DNA of 64,000 nt, taken from NCBI RefSeq assembly GCF_042649825.1, contig NZ_JBHSAB010000001.1, forward strand, positions 372,001-436,000. Direction: 5' to 3'. The translations under genes were made by a program, and so were the position numbers. How positions within the stretch are numbered: position 1 is the stretch's first letter; each line of letters opens with the position of its first letter. Positions 9,488 to 17,695 of this stretch are shown piece by piece. The notes beneath the pieces are model-generated. The model was not told the DNA's origin. It saw only the letters and a program-made list of their open reading frames with translations, and made no database searches. Source of the stretch: Legionella_C dresdenensis. GTDB lineage: Bacteria; Pseudomonadota; Gammaproteobacteria; Legionellales; Legionellaceae.

Positions 9488-10180
9488 TTACCCGATTCCA
9501 TTACTTGGCATACCGCAATCCTTATCTTCTGCATTATCGGTTAATCTGCAAACGGGGCGCTTCTCCTTAGGAATGCCTTTAAAAAACGCAGCGTATTGAT
9601 ACTGACTAAGGAGAGAAAAAGCGTTTGCACCAATTAGCGTATCCAGTCGTATTTTTTCAGCACTCTTAACAGGCCAATGCGTTCTAAATCCAGAAAAATG
9701 TCCTGGACTGTTTTCTGAAGTGATGTTTCCAAAGGTCTCGGGCGGCATATCAAAATCTATTAACGAAGGAGGAGAGAGATCAGGACATCTTCTGACTTCA
9801 TCTTTCCTGGCTATGGATGGAGGGTTATATTTTGTGAGTAACTTATTAATTAATTTAAAGCATTCCAGATAAGCAGGATCGGGAGGGATTTTCTTAAAGC
9901 ATTCAGCGTATTTTTCCCCTACAAAATAGCAATATTCGTCGGCATTTATGAAACCCGGTGGCGCGTCGAATGGAAAAGGCACAGTGGTCATTCCAGCATA
10001 TTGAAGTTCGCCGCAAGTTAATTCTTTTAGTGAGTTTATGTCGGCTGACTCAAGCGCTGTTGCCAATTCCTCTTCATCATTTGCATAATCCGATAATATT
10101 TCCTGGCATCGTGTCAAATCGCCTTGTGAAACTGCTATTTTGAACGCCACTACTACAGTACTTTCTATTTTCTTAGTCAT
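9488..10180 (-). CDS. Hypothetical protein coupled to the FAD-binding gene
   Basis: A 230-residue protein of unknown function. The N-terminal part (about residues 10-60) looks like two helical repeats of the ankyrin/TPR sort; the middle is proline- and cysteine-rich. There is no signal peptide or membrane segment. Its ATG follows the TGA of the FAD-binding gene with no gap, and a CCAGGAGA ribosome binding site sits inside the end of that gene, so the two are co-translated. The 252 bases after it (9236-9487) hold no gene I can support. Confidence 0.6.
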   Translation of the reverse strand: MTKKIESTVVVAFKIAVSQGDLTRCQEILSDYANDEEELATALESADINSLKELTCGELQYAGMTTVPFPFDAPPGFINADEYCYFVGEKYAECFKKIPPDPAYLECFKLINKLLTKYNPPSIARKDEVRRCPDLSPPSLIDFDMPPETFGNITSENSPGHFSGFRTHWPVKSAEKIRLDTLIGANAFSLLSQYQYAAFFKGIPKEKRPVCRLTDNAEDKDCGMPSNGIG

Positions 10181-11746
10181 TCATTCTCCTGGAGCAATAC
10201 TAAACACCTTTTCAGTCGTATTAAATGTAGAAGCAAATTGCTCTATCACCAAATTTACATCAGGATCAACCATAAATGAAGAATGGGGAGTAGGCACAGG
10301 ATGATTGTAAAGTGCTACGGGCCCGACACAAAACAGATTTTCATGCACCTTTCCATGTGTATCGATCACTTGATAATGATCCGTTAAATGGATGCCGCCA
10401 TAAGACTTCGTACTTATTAATCCAGCTTGTGCCAGCTTGTCTAATAACATTGGCTTGACACTATTGGGGTCTGGTTTGTAACGATATCCTGTTGCGTCAA
10501 TAAGAATTGAGGCATATAAAACCTCGCCTGATGTAAATAATAATTGGAATCTGTGCTCTACTTCATCATAACTTACAGAAACCAGACCTTGATGCTCAAT
10601 AATTCTATTTTTCTCATAGAGATGAAGCATGATCCTAGCATTCACTGGTGTGATGCCAGTCAAATAAGCCATTAAAAGTGAATAGAAATATTTTAGAAAT
10701 TGTTCTTTGCCTTCAACATTCAAGCTTTGCCACATGTGGGCATAACAACCACTGAAATAAAAAGTTTTAATAAATGCCCGTAGCTCATCAATATTACCCG
10801 GTATGGGATTACTTTCCGGCAGATGATCAAATTTATTCATTTGATAACGTAAAGTCTCAAGAGCCCCGGGAAGACGGGAAGGATCGACAGGATTTTTAGC
10901 ATCCTCTTGATAGGCATTCCAAAATAATGTTTTTGCTCCGTAAAAGGTTAAACTGTCCGGAGGGCGTTTTTGTAGACTATTTGATAATTCCTGTTGTTTT
11001 GTAGTGTTACAAGTATCGGTATTGCCTTTTGTTGTTAATATATTAGGATTTCGCGTGACACTGTGTATTTTTCCTGAGTACTGCTTTTTCATAATTAACC
11101 AAAGTGCGGCATCAACAAATGCTGCTTGACCGCCAATGATATAAACATCATCTTCTAAATCCACTGCATCCGGATTTCCTGTTGTGTTTTCAAAACGGAG
11201 AAAACCTGGCTGATTCTCGACAGTATGAGAAAAAGGATTTGTTAAATGTCCAGTGGTTATAAAAAGCCTATCAGCGATATAATTTTGATCCATGCATGCT
11301 ACTTGATAACTCCCTTCTTTTAGCGGACGAATATCAGAGATTGGCAAAAAAATTTCTTTGACTGTTATTCCTAGTGATTTAGACAGTGTTTTATGCTTTT
11401 CATATTGAGCGCGTAAATAATGACCCACTGCCGCCCGAGGAATATATTGCTTGTCGCTATGCGGATAATGCTCTTGGAGCAAGTCTGGATTGGCCTCTAT
11501 CCATTCCGCCAGGCTATCAGTAGTAGAAATAAATTTGAAACTATCAGCTGCATTATTTAAAGTCCAAAATTCCGGGCTATCAATAGAATAAGCGAAGCCT
11601 GTAGCAAAGTATTGCGGATTTTGCTCGAAGATTAAGATAGTAAAGTCATCGTCACAATACTTCACTGTTGCAAGCAGGTGAATTAATCGACAAAAAATAG
11701 CATTTCCACAGAGTCCCATTCCGGCGATAGCAATTACTTTTGGCAT
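10181..11746 (-). CDS. FAD/NAD(P)-binding protein (NAD_binding_9 type)
   Basis: A 521-residue protein opening with a dinucleotide-binding fold (AIAGMGLCGNAIFCRLI, residues 6-22), a TGHLT segment after a second Rossmann strand, and a late ATGYRY motif, as in FAD-dependent NAD(P)-binding proteins related to E. coli YdhS. The reaction is unknown. The start ATG at 11746 is supported by the near-identical first 50 codons of the decayed copy at 13.2-13.36 kb. Its upstream side is the DnaA-box region, so transcription may respond to DnaA. Confidence 0.75.
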   Translation of the reverse strand: MPKVIAIAGMGLCGNAIFCRLIHLLATVKYCDDDFTILIFEQNPQYFATGFAYSIDSPEFWTLNNAADSFKFISTTDSLAEWIEANPDLLQEHYPHSDKQYIPRAAVGHYLRAQYEKHKTLSKSLGITVKEIFLPISDIRPLKEGSYQVACMDQNYIADRLFITTGHLTNPFSHTVENQPGFLRFENTTGNPDAVDLEDDVYIIGGQAAFVDAALWLIMKKQYSGKIHSVTRNPNILTTKGNTDTCNTTKQQELSNSLQKRPPDSLTFYGAKTLFWNAYQEDAKNPVDPSRLPGALETLRYQMNKFDHLPESNPIPGNIDELRAFIKTFYFSGCYAHMWQSLNVEGKEQFLKYFYSLLMAYLTGITPVNARIMLHLYEKNRIIEHQGLVSVSYDEVEHRFQLLFTSGEVLYASILIDATGYRYKPDPNSVKPMLLDKLAQAGLISTKSYGGIHLTDHYQVIDTHGKVHENLFCVGPVALYNHPVPTPHSSFMVDPDVNLVIEQFASTFNTTEKVFSIAPGE

Positions 11747-12088
11747 TTATGATAACATTCTGAATAAATTGTTTTTTATTTAAATTAACCAGAAATAAAT
11801 ACATGTCAAGCCTTACTTTTTAAAATTAATCTGTTAGAATTGCTTTCCGGATAGTTCTATCCGTTGTTATTATGTTGTGGATAAGTTTTTTCTCTCACGC
11901 ACATTCAAGACGTTACCTAAACATCGACTCATACTGAAACCCTTATCACTTCTACATTTAAAAACGTTGTGACACCCTATCTTATCGTTCAGTTATCCAC
12001 AAATTCTGTGGATAACCTTGTGCATAGCCTGATAATTACCCTGCGTTTTCCGGTTCTTTGGTTGTTTGGCTGATTGCTACTCAACGTG
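11598..12088. repeat. Copy A of the duplicated segment
   Basis: This segment (the 5' end of the FAD-binding gene plus about 340 bases upstream) recurs in the same orientation at 13207-13698 with a small number of substitutions and a few one-base indels. A second piece, 10349-10399 inside the same gene, matches 13159-13209. The two matches adjoin in copy B, so copy B lost about 1.2 kb of the gene. Confidence 0.9.
11747..12088. other. DnaA-box cluster A, candidate replication origin
   Basis: A non-coding AT-rich stretch (11760-11840) is followed by three perfect consensus DnaA boxes TTATCCACA: 11876-11884 (reverse), 11993-12001 (forward) and 12007-12015 (reverse). A fourth, one-mismatch box, TGTGCATAG, lies at 12019-12027. 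The second and third boxes form a 10-bp inverted repeat with a 5-base spacer. An AT-rich stretch beside clustered strong boxes is the classic gammaproteobacterial oriC arrangement. Other explanations are a DnaA-titrating site or a DnaA-controlled promoter for the FAD-binding gene. Confidence 0.5.
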
Positions 12089-12103
12089 TTCTTCGTAGGC
12101 TTA

Positions 12104-12133
12104 GCGCTACGGAGCTTGCTGAATTAACCCGTT
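12104..12133 (+). pseudogene. 30-base fragment of gatC
   Basis: The 30 bases match gatC at 17611-17640 with two substitutions, in the same orientation. Homology stops on both sides. It is a remnant, not a gene, and shows that material from the gatC locus was copied or left behind next to the DnaA-box region. Confidence 0.6.
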
Positions 12134-12353
12134 TGAGACATTGCAGCATCAATGGCAAATGTTTGTGGTAATGGTTTTAGTAGAGGGCTTCTAAATCTTC
12201 GTCTTTAGATCTTCGGTCTGAGCCTGCAGCACCAAATTCAAAATAAACCAATTGGCTGCTAAATAGAATTATAGTTACAATTGAAAAAATATTATTCTGT
12301 TTCAGATCTCGAATAATTTTTAACTCTTATATGTTCTATTTGGAGTATTTACC

Positions 12354-12896
12354 ATTAAATTCTGGTCGCCATTTCTATATAACGGAGAATTTTACCTGTT
12401 AAATCATCTTGATGAATTTAATTGGGAGTTTATTCAGCCATCAATTAATGATAAGCCAGAGAAGCGATATAACTTCATTATTGCCTTTGGTTTACATTGC
12501 TTTACACGCGGCCTAAATAGCCATATCCAGGAAACCTGGGAAGCCATAGAGAAAGATCTTATATATTCTGACTCTCGAGAACAGCGTATTTTTTGCTTTT
12601 CTCGTTATCAATTATCTTTTCTGTTACCAGAAATTGCTAAGCAGCTTGATCATCGCTCTTGTTTCCATACCGGCAAAGGTAATTTTTTTACCATTGAAAT
12701 ATCAAATGAACAGGAGTATGAGGTATATTTTAAGGTTTCAAAATCAGGAAAGGGATTGTTGCGTTTATTCATTGAAAGCGCTTATGTGCGGGACAAGCAG
12801 CACGCATCATCGCGCCCGAAAAAGACAAAAGTATCATTTTTTGTTATAGCTCATAATGTACAATCGAATAAGCCAATAAGATTACCGCCCAAATAA
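12354..12896 (+). CDS. Conserved-looking ORF without a standard start codon
   Basis: The frame is open from 12324 to a TAA at 12894-12896 and contains no ATG, GTG or TTG near its beginning. ATT at 12354 lies 8 bases after GGAG (12342-12345), which would give a 180-codon protein starting near KFWSPFLYNGEFY. The composition looks like real protein: FGLHCFTRG at about residue 50, then FIESAYVRDKQHA and FFVIAHNVQ near the C-terminus, ending KPIRLPPK. I believe related small proteins of unknown function exist in proteobacteria, but this is from memory. It is either a rare ATT-start gene or a gene silenced by an ATG-to-ATT change. A terminator-like hairpin follows directly. Confidence 0.5.
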   Translation: MKFWSPFLYNGEFYLLNHLDEFNWEFIQPSINDKPEKRYNFIIAFGLHCFTRGLNSHIQETWEAIEKDLIYSDSREQRIFCFSRYQLSFLLPEIAKQLDHRSCFHTGKGNFFTIEISNEQEYEVYFKVSKSGKGLLRLFIESAYVRDKQHASSRPKKTKVSFFVIAHNVQSNKPIRLPPK

Positions 12897-12898
12897 AA

Positions 12899-12925
12899 AA
12901 CCCTGTATAACCAGGGTTCTTTAAA
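12899..12925 (-). terminator. Hairpin terminator after the ATT-start ORF
   Basis: AACCCTG (12899-12905) and CAGGGTT (12912-12918) form a stem with a 6-base loop. Read on the minus strand it is followed by a run of T, so it works best as a factor-independent terminator in that direction. On the plus strand it is followed by CTTTAAA, so it may act weakly for the ORF ending at 12896. Confidence 0.55.
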
Positions 12926-13158
12926 AAATTAACTAGGCTCGCTTTATAATCGCTCTTGGGCAGATACCGACTATACATCGGTGGAGGAGTGCATGGCTTT
13001 CACCATCCCGTTCATACACTCTGTGATATAATTATGACAGCTTATTATTCAATTATCAAATTATTTCTTTTAACTTTGCTTCAATATCAGGAGCGCTCTA
13101 ATTCTATTTGATTTCCCATTTCCTGGTGAATCTTATTCGCTTATCGATAAGGGCGTAT
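12926..13158. other. Gap without a recognisable gene
   Basis: The 233 bases between the hairpin and the decayed FAD gene are AT-rich, particularly 13020-13080. I see no supported ORF, RNA or repeat here. Confidence 0.5.
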
Positions 13159-13355
13159 CTTTCCATGTGTATCTACACTTGATAATAATCCGTTAAATAG
13201 ATGCCGCCTGTAGCAAGGTTTTGTGGATTTGGCTCGAAGATTAAGATAGTAACATCATCGTCAGAATACTTCACTGTTGCAAGCAGGTGAATTAATCGAC
13301 AAAAAATAGCATTTCCACAGAGTCCCATTCCGGCGATAGCAATTACTTTTGGCAT
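13159..13355 (-). pseudogene. Truncated copy of the FAD/NAD(P)-binding gene
   Basis: The first 50 or so codons of the gene at 10181-11746 are repeated from the same ATG (13355). They then jump to a piece equal to 10349-10399, so about 1.2 kb of the middle is missing. The join has a short GCC microhomology. The frame is still open for 60 codons but ends in unrelated sequence and lacks most of the protein, so it is a relic. Confidence 0.85.
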
Positions 13356-13698
13356 TTATGATAACATTCTGAATAAATTGTTTTTTATTTAAATTAACCA
13401 GAAATAAATACATGTCAAGCCTTACTTTTTAAAATTAATCTGTTAGAATTGCTTTCCGGATAGTTCTATCCGTTGTTATTATGTTTGTGGATAAGTTTTT
13501 TCTCTCACGCACATTCAAGACGTTACCTAAACATCGACTCATACTGAAACCCTTATTACGCCTACTTTTAAACACGTTGTGATACCATGAACTCTCGTTC
13601 GGTTATCCACAAATTCTGTGGATAACCTTGTGCATAGCCTGATAATTACCCAGCGTTTTCCGGTTCTTTGGTTGTTTGGCTTATTGCTACTCAACGTG
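13356..13698. other. DnaA-box cluster B, second copy of the candidate origin
   Basis: This near-identical copy of 11747-12088 keeps all three perfect TTATCCACA boxes, at 13486-13494 (reverse), 13603-13611 (forward) and 13617-13625 (reverse), plus the fourth weak box. Differences concentrate between the first and second boxes (13555-13600). Retention of all boxes while the linked gene decayed suggests the boxes matter, or that the duplication is recent. Confidence 0.5.
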
Positions 13699-13699
13699 C

Positions 13700-13880
13700 C
13701 CTGTTGCCTCCTTTGCACAGGACAATTTTTTTGTATTACGCGTAGGTTGGGTCGTTCCGACCCAACATTACCAATCTTCAATCAGTTTTCAGATCCTGAG
13801 TGTTTGATAAATGGCTTGTTGGGTCAAACGACCCAACCTACAAAAATTGTCTGGCACAAAGAATGTATCCTGTTGCCTCC
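13700..13880. mobile_element. MITE-like element, family 1, with flanking direct repeats
   Basis: The core 13742-13841 begins GTAGGTTGGGTCGTT and ends with its inverted copy, AACGACCCAACCTAC. The inversion extends outward: CTTTGCACAGGACAATT on the left faces AATTGTCTGGCACAAAG on the right. Twelve-base direct repeats CCTGTTGCCTCC stand at 13700-13711 and 13869-13880, as an insertion duplicating its target would leave. The core recurs at 26882-26983 and 28612-28699. No protein is encoded, so movement would need a transposase from elsewhere. Confidence 0.7.
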
Positions 13881-13993
13881 AAAAACGCTCCCCCTTTAAT
13901 AAAACCTTAATGAATTGAGCTTATAATTAACATTATTAACTTATTTCTATCCAGAAGCTTGCTTCGATACATTGGGGAAAAAGGGAGCCGCAG

Positions 13994-16624
13994 ATGCCAA
14001 AACAGGGTGATGAAATTGAAATTAATTTGGATGATGAGGTAACGGCTCCAATCCCAATAAATTCTTATTTGGGTATGCCGATAGAAATTAAATTATTAAT
14101 TTTTGAAAAATATTTATCTCAAGCCAACACGGTAAAAGAACTTTTTAAAGCAGCGCTTGCTTTTCGGCTATTAAATAAAGAGCATAACCAGCTCGCTCTC
14201 TCCCAACCAGCATTATCGTTTTTTGCACAAAGATTGAAGCATTTTTCCAACTCGATAACTTTCCAGGACGATATTAATGAAATCGCTTTCGAGGCAGTGA
14301 AAAATCAGTCCATTTTTTTACTCAATTTAGCGGCTAGCTGTGGTGCCAATGTTAACCAATACATTATTTACGACTCTAAAATACCCGTGGAGAAACAGCA
14401 TAAGTTAGTTGCAAAGAATTATTTTTCAGCGAACAGTTATCCTGGCGCTAGCGATTTTATTGTTGAGGATGGGAAGGTTAATAGGGAAAATAATCGTGCA
14501 TTCACTTTATTACATTTCGCCGTTAAGCAGGGTTGGCAAGAAGGAATCGAATCGTTAATCGCACATGGCGCTGACTTGAACGCGTTAACTCTTATTAAAA
14601 CCTACGGAGCCATAGGTACTTATGGTAGATGTGTTTCAATAGGTGATGTGTGGGAAAAGTTTGACAATGCCGTTCATGTGGCCTTGGATAATGACCATTT
14701 TGATCTGGCTCCCGGATTAATTGCTAAAGGCTGTCAAGTTGAAAACAGCGCTACGCTATCTCCTCTTGCACAAGCTGTTCGTGATAATAAACCTGAAGCT
14801 ATTGCCCTTCTCTTTGGTTTTCATACTGAAATGGCAAGAAAAAAGGCAATGCGTTATGCTCTTGGGCAACAAAATCTGCCGGCTATTAAGCTACTCATAG
14901 AGTTGGGCGTAAAAGCAAATAGTCAACTTGAGGACGGAAATACTTTATTGCATATTAATTATTCTAATAATGACATTATTGATTATCTCGTACATGCAGG
15001 CGCTAATCTTACCGCCGAAAATAACCAGCAAGAAACCCCATTACACTTGGCGCTCAAATATAATGCAATTCAAGGCGCGCTATCTATTATTGAACAACTT
15101 GCCTCGAATCCTGGCGCAGACATTACCGGCAGAAATCCTCTGCATTATGCCTGTAATATTGATAAACCCTCTGATTATTTAACGGTATTAGAAGCGTTCA
15201 CTCAAAAATTTGATTGTTCATATTTACTGGAATCAATGGATAATAATCATCAACTACCGATTCGCACGGCATGGAATAAAAAGAATTTTGCAGCATTTAT
15301 AAACTTTTTAGAGTTAGGCTCAAAAACAAAATCACCATTACTCGCCAGTGAGTATAATCATCTTTTACGTGAAATTCTTCAAAATGCGCCGCCTGTTAAA
15401 TATAACCATTTTATTCTGGCGTTGATTGATAAAGGTGCAACCATAAACACAAAGTCCATAAGGTCAGAATTTTCACAAGCACTGCAGAATCAACACCATA
15501 ACCAAACTATGATGGACAAAATCAGGGCTCATATTGATTATCTTGAGAAAAGCTTCCCTGGCCACCCGTTAACCGCTGCAAAGATAGCTATCTTCAAAGA
15601 CCTTAATGATTTTATTGCTTGCCATCAAAGTGAGGCAGCTGACAAACTTCTAGTTAACTGGCTAGCCAGTAAGCCCTATAATGTGTTTGAGATATTAGGC
15701 CAACATAGACGGCAAAGTAGGTTTAATTATGGATATACCAGTTCAATAAAGCTGTTGTTTGCTTTTGCTCATAATGACAAATCATACGTAAACCGGTTGT
15801 GCGGCATACAGGCCAGCGGACGAAAGTCGTTTAAACAAACCGTAATTGATTATGCACATTCGCAAAACCTGGTGATACCCACTTACACGACTCAACATAT
15901 TATCCTCAATGATCCGGACATCAAGCTTCTTCTGTCAAAAGACATACTATCAAAGAAGATGGCATTATCGCTGAGCAAAGAGCAACTAGCCATTCTTAAA
16001 ACAAACAAAATTAAAAATTTATTATGCGAATCGTTACTCAAGATTGAATCTGCAGTTACTTTAACTAATGAGCAAATAGCCAGATTATGTCAAAAACAAG
16101 TAATCCATTTATTTAAGTCAAAGAGTATTACTGCTGAGTATTTTCTTCAATTAACCTTAAATCAGCAAAATAGATTATTAGAAGAAAATATATCAAATCT
16201 GATTATTAATAAGTCAATAAAGCCAAGAGAGGCGATCGATTTATCACCTCAGCAAGCCCAGGCATTAAATAATTTTTATGTTTTCGCATTAATCTACTAC
16301 AATTATTTTGGCTGGAAAGAGCTGGTTGAAATGGATGATATGCATGTAGGCTATGCCGCAAAGTATGAAATCTACGATTTATTAACCAGCAAGATACTGA
16401 CACTCAATGACTTTAAACAACTTTCTCCAATTCAGCTTGATTATTTAATAAGCGACAAAATCCTGCCAATGATAAAGGATAAAAAAATTACCTGGCAGCA
16501 AGCGCTGGACAACCAAAAACAAGTATATAGCCCAGGATTTTTCAATAAAAAAGAAAGTAGTAATACTAACACTGATCATTTAAAAATTAATTTTGAAAGC
16601 CCGACTAAACAGCCTGGATCTTAA
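13994..16624 (+). CDS. F-box-like and ankyrin-repeat protein, candidate effector
   Basis: An 876-residue protein. Residues 26-70 look like an F-box (GMPIEIKLLIFEKYL, then FRLLNKEHN). Ankyrin-like repeats run from about residue 170 to 420, with typical units such as TLLHFAVKQG, GADLNAL, NTLLHI and PLHLALKYN. The C-terminal third is helical and not recognisable. GGGAG six bases before the ATG decides the start. F-box plus ankyrin is a eukaryotic combination used by Legionella-type secreted effectors to recruit host ubiquitin ligases; that role is inference. It is a single-gene unit, AT-rich compared with gatCAB next to it. Confidence 0.75.
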   Translation: MPKQGDEIEINLDDEVTAPIPINSYLGMPIEIKLLIFEKYLSQANTVKELFKAALAFRLLNKEHNQLALSQPALSFFAQRLKHFSNSITFQDDINEIAFEAVKNQSIFLLNLAASCGANVNQYIIYDSKIPVEKQHKLVAKNYFSANSYPGASDFIVEDGKVNRENNRAFTLLHFAVKQGWQEGIESLIAHGADLNALTLIKTYGAIGTYGRCVSIGDVWEKFDNAVHVALDNDHFDLAPGLIAKGCQVENSATLSPLAQAVRDNKPEAIALLFGFHTEMARKKAMRYALGQQNLPAIKLLIELGVKANSQLEDGNTLLHINYSNNDIIDYLVHAGANLTAENNQQETPLHLALKYNAIQGALSIIEQLASNPGADITGRNPLHYACNIDKPSDYLTVLEAFTQKFDCSYLLESMDNNHQLPIRTAWNKKNFAAFINFLELGSKTKSPLLASEYNHLLREILQNAPPVKYNHFILALIDKGATINTKSIRSEFSQALQNQHHNQTMMDKIRAHIDYLEKSFPGHPLTAAKIAIFKDLNDFIACHQSEAADKLLVNWLASKPYNVFEILGQHRRQSRFNYGYTSSIKLLFAFAHNDKSYVNRLCGIQASGRKSFKQTVIDYAHSQNLVIPTYTTQHIILNDPDIKLLLSKDILSKKMALSLSKEQLAILKTNKIKNLLCESLLKIESAVTLTNEQIARLCQKQVIHLFKSKSITAEYFLQLTLNQQNRLLEENISNLIINKSIKPREAIDLSPQQAQALNNFYVFALIYYNYFGWKELVEMDDMHVGYAAKYEIYDLLTSKILTLNDFKQLSPIQLDYLISDKILPMIKDKKITWQQALDNQKQVYSPGFFNKKESSNTNTDHLKINFESPTKQPGS

Positions 16625-16813
16625 AATGGTTTATCGTAAAAAAGATCACTATAGTCGTTCTCTCGGACGGGTTTAGCCTTTGAGGAGCAACGGAACAGCC
16701 AACTCACTTACAAATCATTAGCTCCTTACCACAGTAGCTTAAAGTGATTTGAAATCAACATCTACACGAATTCGAGAGAGCATTTCATCTTCGACTCAAT
16801 AACAATTGACTGA

Positions 16814-17074
16814 TGTATATATGAAGCAGGTTTCTTTTTCTTCGCGAAATCCCGCGCAGCTAATCGAGAAGCCAACTATCTTTTAGCTAAGCAATTATTA
16901 GCTGAATTAGAAAATGGGAATACATCTAAATCGCTTTTTTCACAAAACATGCTTTTTCTTAACCGTAATTCAATTATTGATAAAAATAAAATTTGGCAAC
17001 GAGACGGTTATGTCAAGCGAGATATTCACAGCAGTGAGCTCAATGATATTATTAGTTTTGCCAATAAACCTTGA
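16814..17074 (+). pseudogene. Possible gene remnant (86 codons, no start)
   Basis: One frame is open for 86 codons and ends in TGA. It has no ATG until halfway, but its translation looks protein-like (REANYLLAKQLLAELENG, then LNRNSIIDKNKIWQRDGYVK). It could be the tail of a lost protein. The ATG-started ORF at 16914 in another frame looks less natural. I do not recognise the family. Confidence 0.3.
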
Positions 17075-17301
17075 AGGGTGTGTTCATATAATCAAGAAAA
17101 ATGACCGCTAGCACTATTAAGATGGATTTTGCAAAACTAAATATATCCCTGTCACTAGCTTCTTTAGATTCATAGGATGGAGAATCGTTTAATGATGAAT
17201 TTGAATATTTAAATTCATGTATGTTTGCAAAAAGCCTTTAAATAAAAGGGATTATCCACTCTGCACTTGCAAGGCATGAGAGCCTAAAATCACGACAGAA
17301 A

Positions 17302-17332
17302 CCTTGATTACGCTTCGCTGCATCAAGGCTAC
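17302..17332. repeat. Short dispersed hairpin, family 4
   Basis: CCTTGAT and ATCAAGG enclose TACGCTTCGCTGC. The same 31 bases with one change occur at 30677-30707. Both copies sit upstream of plus-strand genes. Repeats of this look are common in proteobacterial intergenic DNA. Confidence 0.6.
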
Positions 17333-17396
17333 CCTATACACTCTGGCATTTTCAGCTTTATTGAGTATACTTGTTATTTTTTAAGAGATTACGCTA

Positions 17397-17693
17397 ATGA
17401 CACTTTCTGTCGATGAATTGCTAACCATAGAAAATCTCGCCTGTCTGGAAAGCGCTCCGGAACAGCGTTCGTTATTAGCCGACGAAATTAACTCTATTCT
17501 TGATTTCGTCCAGCAATTACAAACCATTGGTACTGAAAATACAGCGCCTTTATTCCACCCGATGGAGTTACGGCAACGATTGCGTGCGGATGAACCTGAT
17601 GAGCGGAATTGCGCTGCGGAACTTGCTGAATTAACCCGTTATTTCGACGAGGGTTTTTATCTCGCCCCCAAAGTAATTGATTCGGAAAAATAA
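17397..17693 (+). CDS. gatC: Asp/Glu-tRNA amidotransferase subunit C
   Basis: A 98-residue GatC with the family pattern: an N-terminal helix beginning SVDELLTIENLACL, the central ILDFVQQLQTI and the LRADEP segment. GatC stabilises GatA and GatB. It is the first gene of gatCAB, with gatA following after two bases. A 30-base piece of this gene also lies at 12104-12133. Confidence 0.92.
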   Translation: MTLSVDELLTIENLACLESAPEQRSLLADEINSILDFVQQLQTIGTENTAPLFHPMELRQRLRADEPDERNCAAELAELTRYFDEGFYLAPKVIDSEK

Positions 17694-17695
17694 TC

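Larger units (their letters stand above)
16625..17396. other. 772-base gap before gatCAB with relics
   Basis: No complete gene is supported. The gap contains an open stretch without a start (16814-17074), a short dispersed hairpin (17302-17332) and presumably the gatC promoter, which I cannot place with confidence. Confidence 0.5.

Noticed and set aside
9325..9534. Minus-strand ORF of 69 codons after the hypothetical gene
   Set aside because: It overlaps the end of the 9488-10180 gene, has no ribosome binding site and no recognisable pattern.
12634..12849. ATG-started ORF of 71 codons
   Set aside because: It is out of frame with the longer, protein-like frame 12354-12896 and reads as a shadow.
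13539..13899. ORFs on both strands over the second DnaA-box cluster and family 1 repeat
   Set aside because: They translate repeat palindromes and DnaA boxes; the equivalent region in copy A is not open in the same way.
16914..17111. Plus ORF of 65 codons
   Set aside because: A neighbouring frame gives a more natural protein; no ribosome binding site is visible.
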